A stretch of DNA of 64,000 nt from Lachnospiraceae bacterium (GTDB taxonomy: Bacteria > Bacillota > Clostridia > Lachnospirales > Lachnospiraceae). The stretch's first letter is position 1. Each line of letters begins with the position of its first letter. The notes beneath the pieces are model-generated. The model had not been told where the DNA came from. It saw only the letters and a list, made by a program, of their open reading frames with translations, and searched no databases. The stretch spans positions 40,071-104,070 of the forward strand of contig JAFWTY010000036.1 of NCBI GenBank assembly GCA_017518735.1. Reading direction: 5' to 3'. The translations under genes and the position numbers were made by a program. Positions 7,734 through 15,479 of the stretch are shown piece by piece.

Positions 7734-10154
7734 TTATTGTCTTAAACTGATACCGAGGCTTTCCAGACCGTTCATAATCTTCTTCATTGCGGAGTTAACT
7801 TCATCATCCTGTAAGGTCTTGGTCTTATCACGGAAGGTTAAAGCATAAGCCATGGACTTGTGGTCCTTGTCAATCTGTTCCCCTTCATAGATATCAAAAA
7901 GTTCATAGCTTTCCAGAATCTTTCCGCCGCGCTGAGAGATCATCTTTTCAATGGTTCCTGCAAGAACTTCCTTCGGAACAACCATACTGATATCTCTGGT
8001 AACAGCAGGGAATTTTGCAATTCCCGCATATTTTCTGTCAAAAGAAGTAATCGGCAGAATCTTCGGAAGATCAAGAACCGCAATATAAACTCTGGTCTTG
8101 ATATTGTAGTTTTCAAGTACAAGAGGATGAACTTCACCGAGATATCCGATAACCTCTCCGTCGTAAAGTACATTTGCCTGTCTTCCGGGATGTAAGAAGG
8201 ACTTTCCGGAATTCGGATCGTAATCTTCTTTCTTCTTTGCACCGAGTGCAAACAGCAAGGTTTCGATTGCACCCTTCATGCAGTAGAAATCGCCCTCTCC
8301 GTAGAATCCAAGAGTTAACTGCATTCTCTCATCCGGATAGTCGGTCAAAGGAAGCTGCTTCGGAATATAGATGTTTGCAAGTTCGTATAATCTCGTATTC
8401 TTGTTTCTTCTGTTAAAGTTCGTGGAAAGAGACGTTAGCATTCCGTTCAAAGGAAGGGTTCTCATGATGGAGAAATCTTCGCCCAGAGGATTGGAAATGG
8501 TAATTGCCTGTCTTTCCGGTGCATCTTCGGGAAGCAATAATTTGTCGAATACCTTCGGACTTTCGAACGAATAAGTCATTGCCTGGGAAAATCCGCAGTA
8601 TTCGCAGACACTTCTGCATTCCTGCTCAATTCTGAGTTTATAGGAAAGGCCGCCTACAAGTCCCTGTCCGGAAGGAAGGGTTACGGGGATTTTGTCATAG
8701 CCGAAGAATCTTGCAACTTCTTCCGCAATATCGCAGAATCCTTCCAAATCCTGACGGAAAGAAGGAATTGTAATGTTCTTCTTATCTGCATCCAGCTTCA
8801 GTTCCAGACGATCAAAAATCGTAAGCATTTCGTCTACGCTGATTTCGGTACCGAGCATGGCATTGATACGTTCCGGTTCAAAAGGAATCACACGAAGTTC
8901 CTTGAAAGGAGCCTTAACATCAACCATACCTCCGACTACTTCACCACAGCCTAACTCTTCTACAAGCTGGCAGGCACGATTGATGGCATCCTCTGCATTT
9001 CTGGGATCCAGTCCTTTTTCGAACTTTCCGGAAGAATCGGTACGAAGGCCGAGTCTTTTTGCACTCTTTCTGATGTTAGCGCCATGGAAGGTTGCGGATT
9101 CAAAAAGCACTGTATTTACATCATCGGTAATCATGGAATTTTCACCACCCATGATACCTGCTAACGCAACAGGACCTTCCGCATCGCAGATTGTCAGAAT
9201 GTCTTTGTCGAGAATTCTCTCCTGACCATCGAGGGTAACAAACTTCATACCGTCTTCCGCACGCTTAACAACGATTTTCTTGCCACGGATTGTGGAATAA
9301 TCGAAAGCATGCATGGGCTGACCGTATTCTTCCATGACATAGTTGGTAATATCAACAAGGTTGTTGATCGGACGGATGCCGCTTTTTGCAAGTCTTCTCT
9401 GCATCCACTCGGGGGAAGGTCCGATCTTAATATTCTTTACGACTCTTGCACAGTATCTGGAGCAAAGGTCGGTATCTTTTACTTCCACGCTGATATAATC
9501 GGCAGCATTTTCGAAATTACCCTTAGCTTCGGGTACGGGAGGAACAAACGGTTTCTTAAAGGTCGCTGCCGCTTCTCTTGCAATACCCAGAACCGAATAA
9601 CAGTCTACACGGTTGGAAGTAATTTCATATTCAAAAACAGTATCACGAAGGCCCAAAAGTTCAATTGCATCTGCGCCAACCTTTGTATCTTCGGGGAAAA
9701 TATAAATACCGTACTCCGGTGCTTCGGGATAGAAATTACGGTTGCTTCCGAGTTCTTCGATTGAGCACATCATACCGAAAGATTCCACTCCGCGGAGTTT
9801 TCCGTTATGAATTTCAATTCCGTCTTCCGATAAGGGACCGCCGTCATGACCGCCGGCAACTTTACCGCCGTCAATTACAACAGGCACCTTATCTCCAACC
9901 TTAACGTTGGGAGCACCGGTTACAATCTGTAACTGCTTGTCGCCCAAATCCACCTGGCAGATGATTAATTTGTCTGCATCGGGATGTTTTTCAATGGACA
10001 GAATCTGTCCAACGTAAATATCTTTTAAGTTTTTATCGAGACGTTCAAAACCTTCCACCTTGGTACCGGTTAAGGTCATTGCATCCGTATATTCCTGGTC
10101 CGTGCATTCAAGCTCGGGAACATATGCTTTAATCCATGATAATGATGTATTCAT
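7734..10154 (-). CDS. pheT: Phenylalanine--tRNA ligase beta subunit
   Basis: Beta subunit of the (alpha-beta)2 enzyme that charges tRNA-Phe; it binds tRNA and edits Tyr-tRNA-Phe. The 806 residues are full length. Domains in order are an N-terminal tRNA-binding OB fold (about 40-150, containing DADKLIICQVDLG), the B3/B4 editing region (about 210-400, with RPINNLVDITNYVMEEYGQP), B5 (about 405-480), a catalytic-like core, and the C-terminal FDX-ACB domain (about 715-806, KFPAVTRDISMVV). An AGGAGG box precedes the start, 37 bases after pheS. Confidence 0.97.
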   Translation of the reverse strand: MNTSLSWIKAYVPELECTDQEYTDAMTLTGTKVEGFERLDKNLKDIYVGQILSIEKHPDADKLIICQVDLGDKQLQIVTGAPNVKVGDKVPVVIDGGKVAGGHDGGPLSEDGIEIHNGKLRGVESFGMMCSIEELGSNRNFYPEAPEYGIYIFPEDTKVGADAIELLGLRDTVFEYEITSNRVDCYSVLGIAREAAATFKKPFVPPVPEAKGNFENAADYISVEVKDTDLCSRYCARVVKNIKIGPSPEWMQRRLAKSGIRPINNLVDITNYVMEEYGQPMHAFDYSTIRGKKIVVKRAEDGMKFVTLDGQERILDKDILTICDAEGPVALAGIMGGENSMITDDVNTVLFESATFHGANIRKSAKRLGLRTDSSGKFEKGLDPRNAEDAINRACQLVEELGCGEVVGGMVDVKAPFKELRVIPFEPERINAMLGTEISVDEMLTIFDRLELKLDADKKNITIPSFRQDLEGFCDIAEEVARFFGYDKIPVTLPSGQGLVGGLSYKLRIEQECRSVCEYCGFSQAMTYSFESPKVFDKLLLPEDAPERQAITISNPLGEDFSIMRTLPLNGMLTSLSTNFNRRNKNTRLYELANIYIPKQLPLTDYPDERMQLTLGFYGEGDFYCMKGAIETLLFALGAKKKEDYDPNSGKSFLHPGRQANVLYDGEVIGYLGEVHPLVLENYNIKTRVYIAVLDLPKILPITSFDRKYAGIAKFPAVTRDISMVVPKEVLAGTIEKMISQRGGKILESYELFDIYEGEQIDKDHKSMAYALTFRDKTKTLQDDEVNSAMKKIMNGLESLGISLRQ

Positions 10155-10191
10155 TTTTAATCCTCCTAATATTCAATCAATTGATACGTAA

Positions 10192-11211
10192 TTAAAACTG
10201 CTTCAAGAATCGCTCGTCGTTTTCATAAAGCAGACGCATATCATCGATTTCATATTTCAGCAAAGCAATACGCTCCAAACCTACACCGAACGCAAAGCCC
10301 GTATACTCTTTTGTATCAATATTGCAACGTTCCAAAACCTTGGGATGAACCATACCGCAGCCTAAAATCTCAATCCAGCCGGATCCCTTGCAGAATCTGC
10401 ATCCCTTTCCGCCACACTTAAAGCAGGAAACATCCATTTCCGCACTCGGCTCGGTGAACGGGAAATGATGAGGTCTGAATTTCACCTTGGTGTCCTCCCC
10501 GAAGAGTTCTTTTGCAAACTCGGCAAGCGTACCCTTTAAATCTGCAAAAGTGATTCCTTTATCTACCACAAGACCTTCAATCTGATGGAAGGAAGGAGAA
10601 TGTGTTGCATCCACTTCATCGGCACGGAAAACACGTCCCGGTGCAAGAATACGAATGGGCGGTTTACCGGTCTCCATTGCATGAATCTGTGTGGAAGAAG
10701 TCTGTGTACGAAGCAGCATCTCTCCGTTGATATAGAAGGTATCCTGCTCATCTTTTGCGGGATGATCCGCAGGAATATTCAATGCTTCAAAGTTATAATA
10801 GTCTTTCTCGATTTCGGGGCCTTCGGTAATTTCATATCCGAGACCGATGAAGATTCTCTCCACCTCTTCCAAAGCTATGGTATTGGGATGTCTGTGACCG
10901 ATGACAGGTTTTTTGGAAGGAAGCGTAACGTCGATTACTTCGGACTTTAATTTGGCTTCCATAACCTTCTTCTGCATTTTTGCAGCAGCATCATCCAGAG
11001 CTTTTTCAATCTGTGCTCTGGCATCGTTAATCATCTGTCCGATTTTCGGACGATCTTCGGGAGCAACATCCTTTAAGGATTTCATAATTGCGGTAAGCTC
11101 ACCTTTTTTACCGAGCAGAGAGACCTTGATCTCATTTAATTTTTCCGGAGAATCGGAATTTGCGATCTGCTCTGCTGTTCGTTTTTGTAATTCTGCCAAC
11201 TGTTCAAACAT
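10192..11211 (-). CDS. pheS: Phenylalanine--tRNA ligase alpha subunit
   Basis: Catalytic alpha subunit of phenylalanyl-tRNA synthetase. The 339 residues begin with a coiled-coil arm and then the class II core, with motif 2 RVFRADEVDATHSPSFHQIE and motif 3 GFAFGVGLERIALLKY. The paired CFKCGGKGCRFC cysteines between them are typical of this subunit in Gram-positive bacteria. A GGAGG box lies before the start. It is the first gene of the operon and sits directly behind a T-box leader whose likely specifier codon is UUC, which agrees with the product. Confidence 0.97.
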   Translation of the reverse strand: MFEQLAELQKRTAEQIANSDSPEKLNEIKVSLLGKKGELTAIMKSLKDVAPEDRPKIGQMINDARAQIEKALDDAAAKMQKKVMEAKLKSEVIDVTLPSKKPVIGHRHPNTIALEEVERIFIGLGYEITEGPEIEKDYYNFEALNIPADHPAKDEQDTFYINGEMLLRTQTSSTQIHAMETGKPPIRILAPGRVFRADEVDATHSPSFHQIEGLVVDKGITFADLKGTLAEFAKELFGEDTKVKFRPHHFPFTEPSAEMDVSCFKCGGKGCRFCKGSGWIEILGCGMVHPKVLERCNIDTKEYTGFAFGVGLERIALLKYEIDDMRLLYENDERFLKQF

Positions 11212-11480
11212 AATAAACCTCCATTGAAACTGATAAATAAAAAGTCCCTCGCTTATTGCGAGGGACGAATAATATCCGCGGTACCACCCTGATTCATATA
11301 AGATAATCTTATATGCTCTTTCAAAAACTTAACGCGTTTACACGTGCTATCCTACTGTCCTTTCAGAAAGCCGGCTCCGGCGTGAAATTCATTTCTGCAG
11401 GGAACATAAGAAACTTTCAGCAAATGTTTCTCTCTCTGAATGTACTGCAATCACTACTGTGCGCCATCAAAGCTTTTACC
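11212..11480 (-). ncRNA. T-box leader, Phe-specific
   Basis: tRNA-sensing riboswitch in front of pheS. The conserved T-box AGGGTGGTACCGCG is at 11277-11290, and its UGGU bulge would pair with the ACCA end of tRNA-Phe. It is followed by the terminator stem GTCCCTCGC / GCGAGGGAC at 11244-11266 and a T-rich tract. Upstream are an AGAGAGAAA run and GCTGAAAG, as in stem I of T-boxes. The most likely specifier is UUC (bases 11386 down to 11384) followed by A. Uncharged tRNA-Phe should favour antitermination and expression of pheS, pheT, the aminopeptidase and queA. The T-box class is certain; the exact specifier position is my reading. Confidence 0.93.
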
Positions 11481-11487
11481 ACGTATT

Positions 11488-11516
11488 ATTCTAAAAAGAA
11501 AAGGCGTTTTTGTCAA
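11488..11516 (-). promoter_or_regulatory. Promoter of the pheST operon, nested in a terminator
   Basis: Minus-strand TTGACA and TAGAAT with a 17-base spacer. The -35 box and most of the spacer lie inside the loop and 3' arm of the terminator that ends the upstream lipoprotein gene. Confidence 0.8.
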
Positions 11517-11533
11517 CCGACCAAACGCCTTTT
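11500..11533 (-). terminator. Terminator of the solute-binding lipoprotein gene
   Basis: Stem AAAGGCGTTT / AAACGCCTTT with a loop that contains the pheS -35 box. The T-rich minus-strand end reads CTTTTCTTTTTAG. T runs occur on both sides, so it may act in both directions. Confidence 0.85.
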
Positions 11534-11558
11534 TTGCTTATCCTTTCGGATTGTTTCA

Positions 11559-14000
11559 CTATTTATTCTCTTTTACGTAAATGCTTACACGGCTTTGTAC
11601 AATGGAAGATACTTCTTTCGCCGATTTTTGATTGTTAAAGAACGGTGCCGCCTCTTCCATTACCAGATTGTTGATCTGTGTGTTGTAGTTTGCAAGCTTA
11701 TTGGATCTCTTAATATAGTTCTTGCAATACTCCAGACGGTCCTTGGAAATCGGAGTATAGGTATGGGACTCATTGTCCTCATCAGACCAGTAGGTATCAT
11801 CGTAGTATTCTTTGTTTCCTTCTCCGTCAACCCAGAAAGGTTTATCCAGTGCATATTCGCCAAGTGCATCAAATGCTTTGGTAAGGGAAGGGAAATACCA
11901 GGTATAGTTGAGTTCCTCTTCATTCGGCATCTGGTATTCTTCCGACATAAAGAACTTCACGAATTCAAATGCCGCTTCCTTGTTCTTGGAACTGCTGGAA
12001 ATCGCAAGCATCGTGCTCGGAGAAATAATACCGGCATTGTTTCCATTTTCGGTAGGGAAGCCCATCAAAGCGGTTTCTTCTCTGAAAGTAACCTTCTCTT
12101 CTCTGTTAAAATCACGGAAGTTGGAAAGGTTATAGGATTTCACAATGGATTTATTCGCACGAAGCATCATTTCCTCATCGGTATACTGATACTTCTCATA
12201 GACTGTTTCCCAATTCTCTTCGTATGACTTTGACCACTCAAGAAGCTGTGCAAAACCTGCAGCTTCGAAATTGCAGTCACCGGTCTCTACGTTGTAATAA
12301 GCATCCGCGGTCTGGGACATTGCGGAATTGATCAAATCGCCACGATTACCGTATAATACACCGCTTCCGACGCAGTTATACTTCTGTTCCAACTGTATCA
12401 TATCAGTGAGAGTAAGGGAATCTTTACCCTTTAAATGGGAAGCCTTGGTAATCATTCCGTATACAGAGAACTTCGGAATGAACATATAGAGTTTTCCGTC
12501 CTTGGAACCTGCTTCGATAACATTCGGAAGGAAGTCATCTTTCTTAATCCCGGCTTTTTCCATATAAGGTGTAAGATCTTCAAAAACACCCTTGTTTACA
12601 TATACGTTCGGATCAGAGAAATCGGAAGCCAAAATGATATCGGGGCCGTTTTTGGTCAAAATATCATTTCTGAACTGTCTTTCACCTGCTTCATAATCAT
12701 CCGGTGAATTGAATTCGTCATAACTTGCGATACGGATTCTGTAATCATCGCTCTGCTTGTTGAACTTCAAAACATACTGAGAAATATCGGAATAGCCGAC
12801 ATAGATTCCGCCGAGTGTGATAATTGTTTTATCTTTAACCTGTTCGGGAGGAACTTTCGTATAAAGATATGCGACTTCCCCGTAAGTATCGGGATCGTTC
12901 ATGGTAAGAACAATATTTTCTTTATCAAGAATACCGATGCTGGAAATCTCCTGCGCACTCACGTCGGAATCCAGGAAATTCATGACCGGAGTACGCGTTC
13001 CGGCAGCAACATCAAATCCCGCGATATCCGTCATGGTCTTGGAATAAAAATCATAGCCATCGGCACTGAGGAAATTATTATCTATATCGGTAATCTCAAT
13101 GTTTAAAGGATCTTCCATCTGCATAGACTGAAGATTTAATTTTCTGATTTCGGATTTGTCTCCCCAAAGCTGAACATAAACCGTATCACCGGAAGCGAAT
13201 ACAGTCTGCATATAAGCGCCGGCCGGTGCAGTTACTTTCCCGATATTTTTTAAGTTGGAATCAAAAACAAGAACGCTGTCGTTGCCCTGAATTATTAAGG
13301 ATCCGTCACTTATAATATCCCAGCCGCTAATCCATTCATCGGCACCGAGGTTAATCTTTCTTCTGCTGATTTCTTTTCCGTCACCGGAAACCAAAACCAG
13401 ATTGTTCACTTCTTTATCACCGGAATAGTCAGTTTCAACAATCGCGATGTTACCGTCATCGGTTAACGTACAACCCATTATATAGCTGTCACCGACACAA
13501 GGAGCATACTCCACTCTTTTTCCGACATTTCCGGATTTGTCGCCGAGTGCCCAGCAAATGGTATAGGAAGGACCATCATAAGGGATTTCTTCATCAACGG
13601 GTTCTTCTCCGTCAACAGGTTCCTCGCCTTCAGAAGAATCTTCCGTAACTTCGCCTTCCGGAACTTCTCCCTCTTCCGTCAACTGTTCTTCGGAAGGTAA
13701 CTCTTCTTCATCTTCTACGGTTGCACCTTCAAAAATGATCGGTTCTTCCATAGCGTTTTCCGAATTATAGTTGGTATTGAAATAAGCTACTATATCGCCT
13801 TTTGCAACAACCTTGCTCGGGCTGAAATCAAGTTCGATTTTCTTCGCTTCTTTAAATACTGCATTTTTGGCGTTCTCGGAATTACTGATATCGTCAATCA
13901 ATCCTGAGGACTTGTTCTTTTTCCCGCATGCGCCGAACGGAATAACCATCAAAGCCGTCAGAGCAATGCATAAAACTCTGGAAAATACTTTTTTCTTCAT
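11559..14000 (-). CDS. Large lipoprotein with C-terminal solute-binding (family 1-like) domain
   Basis: The 813-residue protein starts with a lipoprotein signal whose lipobox ends in FGAC (Cys25), so it should be anchored outside the cell membrane. Next is a very acidic Glu/Pro-rich stretch (about 105-150, with repeated EEPVDGE units), then a beta-rich part that may form a propeller (about 155-400). From about residue 410 to the end it resembles extracellular sugar-binding proteins of ABC transporters (NGPDIILASDFSDP, KDGKLYMFIPKF, EAAFEFVKFFMSEEYQMP). Typical binding proteins have about 400-450 residues, so the N-terminal half is extra. No permease or ATPase genes are adjacent. A sensor or scavenger role is possible; the ligand is unknown. 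An AAGGAGAG site and an own promoter precede it. Confidence 0.8.
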   Translation of the reverse strand: MKKKVFSRVLCIALTALMVIPFGACGKKNKSSGLIDDISNSENAKNAVFKEAKKIELDFSPSKVVAKGDIVAYFNTNYNSENAMEEPIIFEGATVEDEEELPSEEQLTEEGEVPEGEVTEDSSEGEEPVDGEEPVDEEIPYDGPSYTICWALGDKSGNVGKRVEYAPCVGDSYIMGCTLTDDGNIAIVETDYSGDKEVNNLVLVSGDGKEISRRKINLGADEWISGWDIISDGSLIIQGNDSVLVFDSNLKNIGKVTAPAGAYMQTVFASGDTVYVQLWGDKSEIRKLNLQSMQMEDPLNIEITDIDNNFLSADGYDFYSKTMTDIAGFDVAAGTRTPVMNFLDSDVSAQEISSIGILDKENIVLTMNDPDTYGEVAYLYTKVPPEQVKDKTIITLGGIYVGYSDISQYVLKFNKQSDDYRIRIASYDEFNSPDDYEAGERQFRNDILTKNGPDIILASDFSDPNVYVNKGVFEDLTPYMEKAGIKKDDFLPNVIEAGSKDGKLYMFIPKFSVYGMITKASHLKGKDSLTLTDMIQLEQKYNCVGSGVLYGNRGDLINSAMSQTADAYYNVETGDCNFEAAGFAQLLEWSKSYEENWETVYEKYQYTDEEMMLRANKSIVKSYNLSNFRDFNREEKVTFREETALMGFPTENGNNAGIISPSTMLAISSSSKNKEAAFEFVKFFMSEEYQMPNEEELNYTWYFPSLTKAFDALGEYALDKPFWVDGEGNKEYYDDTYWSDEDNESHTYTPISKDRLEYCKNYIKRSNKLANYNTQINNLVMEEAAPFFNNQKSAKEVSSIVQSRVSIYVKENK

Positions 14001-14029
14001 TCTTCTCTCCTTTTTATTCCTTACACTAC

Positions 14030-14059
14030 CTTATAAGTTCTTCGTTAAATAATTATCAA
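14030..14059 (-). promoter_or_regulatory. Possible promoter of the solute-binding lipoprotein gene
   Basis: TTGATA and TATAAG on the minus strand, 18 bases apart and about 30 bases upstream of the start codon. Confidence 0.5.
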
Positions 14060-14082
14060 TTATCACTCGACATTGTATCACT

Positions 14083-15114
14083 TTAAAGACTGATGTCAAT
14101 ATCGCCTGTGGAAGTCTTCTCTTCCGGAATGGTTTCAAAAACATTGGAGCGTTTGATTTCTTCCTCTTTCTTCCGGCGTTTCATTTCTTTCATTTTCTTC
14201 TTGTATTTTTGTCTGTGATATTTATCGATATCGGTAACCAGAACTTCCGATTCAAAAATATTCTGGCCTTCGACTCTTCTGTTCTTTCGATTCTCGTTCA
14301 AATGCTCAATAAATACATTCCACAATGCTCCCGCAAAGAAGATCGTCATGAAGAAAAAGATCCAGATCATGGTAATCATAATCGTTGCCATGGATCCGTA
14401 CATGGAGAATCCGTGGAAATGTTCGAGATAATAGGAAAACGCTTTGGAGAACGCAGCACATCCGACTCCCGCAAAAAGTCCGCCCCTCCACATTTTATGA
14501 GGCCATCTTTTCCGGTAAGGTACGAGCCCGTACATAACGGAGAAAAGCAGGGCAAATGCAAACCATTCAACGATAAAACGGCTTTCCAAAAGAGTTAAGT
14601 AAAGATCCAGATCGACCTGGAAGGTCTTCATAATACTGGTCAGCAAAAACTTTGCAACGAAGGTAATGACTACGGAAACAATCAGGAAAATCACAAGCAA
14701 AGTCGTATAGACGCAGGCCTCGAATCGAAGAAGCAAAAACGGACGCTTTTCATTTTTGACTCCGTTCACGGCATTCAAGCCTCTGGTAATGGACTGCATA
14801 CCTTTTCCGGCAGACCATACCAGCAATACAGCGGAAAGGATCAGGAATAACGGTCCCTGTCCGTACATCTGCAATGTAACGCTGTCAACAAAACTGTCGA
14901 GCGACCCGGGCAGAATAAGGGACAAAAACTTACTTAATTGATCTCTTGTAATCGGCGAATAGGGAATGATCGTCAGAAACAGACCGATCAAGGGAATAAT
15001 TGACAAAAAGATGTAAAAAGAAGCTGCGGCCGCATGAGCGGAAACTTCGAGCTCTTTATACATCAAACTATATCTACGTATTTCTCGATATGCATTTAGC
15101 AGTGCTTTTTTCAC
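14083..15114 (-). CDS. YihY/BrkB family inner membrane protein
   Basis: Polytopic membrane protein of the YihY/virulence factor BrkB family, once misnamed RNase BN; its function is not established. The 343 residues hold about six hydrophobic segments, with the family feature AAAASFYIFLSIIPLIGLFL in the first and GGLFAGVGCAAFSKAFSYYL later. The C-terminal 60 residues are a basic cytoplasmic tail (KYKKKMKEMKRRKKEEE). The start is GTG, preceded by GGGAG with good spacing. It lies only about 27 bases after the 3' end of the structured RNA, so it could also be expressed by read-through from that RNA's promoter. Confidence 0.88.
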   Translation of the reverse strand: MKKALLNAYREIRRYSLMYKELEVSAHAAAASFYIFLSIIPLIGLFLTIIPYSPITRDQLSKFLSLILPGSLDSFVDSVTLQMYGQGPLFLILSAVLLVWSAGKGMQSITRGLNAVNGVKNEKRPFLLLRFEACVYTTLLVIFLIVSVVITFVAKFLLTSIMKTFQVDLDLYLTLLESRFIVEWFAFALLFSVMYGLVPYRKRWPHKMWRGGLFAGVGCAAFSKAFSYYLEHFHGFSMYGSMATIMITMIWIFFFMTIFFAGALWNVFIEHLNENRKNRRVEGQNIFESEVLVTDIDKYHRQKYKKKMKEMKRRKKEEEIKRSNVFETIPEEKTSTGDIDISL

Positions 15115-15140
15115 TTCAAAGCTCCCTGTTTTTAAGCAAA

Positions 15141-15320
15141 GAAAAAGCTCGAAATGAGGATCTTGTATTTTGACTCCTAGCTATAAGCCAGGTGGTTGTC
15201 CGCAACCCTGCTTCTGCCTTCCACTGAAATCCGGTGAGGCCTGACATCCACAGAATATTTTGGAGTACCGTTTAAAGTGATGTAGGATCAAAATTACAAG
15301 ATGTGCCCACATCTCGAGGC
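15141..15320 (-). ncRNA. Rod-shaped structured RNA, candidate 6S RNA
   Basis: About 180 nt transcribed from its own promoter. The two ends pair over more than 20 base pairs: CTCGAGATG with CATTTCGAG, then ATCTTGTA and TTTTGA with TCAAAA and TACAAGAT, leaving one bulged A and one larger bulge. A CCTA/TAGG pair continues the rod. Beyond it are a large, weakly paired middle and local hairpins such as GGTTG-CGGA-CAACC and GCCT-CAC...GTG-GA-AGGC. A CTTTTTC tract closes the 3' end. Length, long closing stem and open central part are what is known of 6S RNA (the RNA polymerase decoy), but I cannot match the primary sequence from memory. A leader regulating the downstream brkB gene is the alternative. 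Confidence 0.5.
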
Positions 15321-15326
15321 ACTTTT

Positions 15327-15355
15327 ATTATACCAATTTATATTATGTAAATCAA
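15327..15355 (-). promoter_or_regulatory. Promoter of the structured RNA
   Basis: Minus-strand TTGATT and TATAAT with a 17-base spacer, placing the start about seven bases downstream at the 5' end of the long stem. Confidence 0.8.
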
Positions 15356-15409
15356 TAGAATCGCGGAAATTCTTTTGATTTTTTAAGAGTTTCTACAAAT
15401 AATAAAAAC

Positions 15410-15438
15410 TTGTTTCTTACTTGTTTTTATGGTAAAAT
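15410..15438 (+). promoter_or_regulatory. Promoter of the citrate synthase family gene
   Basis: TTGTTT and TAAAAT with a 17-base spacer, about 40 bases upstream of the start codon and divergent from the RNA promoter. Confidence 0.6.
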
Positions 15439-15479
15439 AAAGTTCCTATTTGTTGACATAATTCTAAAAGGGGAAATTT

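Noticed and set aside
11313..12227. A 304-codon open frame on the plus strand
   Set aside because: It runs antisense through the T-box leader and the C-terminal part of the lipoprotein gene, has no ribosome binding site and a composition unlike the real genes.
15141..15320. Cobalamin, lysine, M-box or ydaO riboswitch for the same region
   Set aside because: None of their conserved boxes could be found, and the downstream gene gives no link to such ligands.
15160..15330. Reading the structured RNA on the plus strand, with a GTGCC/GGCAC hairpin and TTTTATTA as terminator
   Set aside because: The plus strand has no convincing promoter, while the minus strand has TTGATT-17-TATAAT at the right place and a T run after the closing stem.
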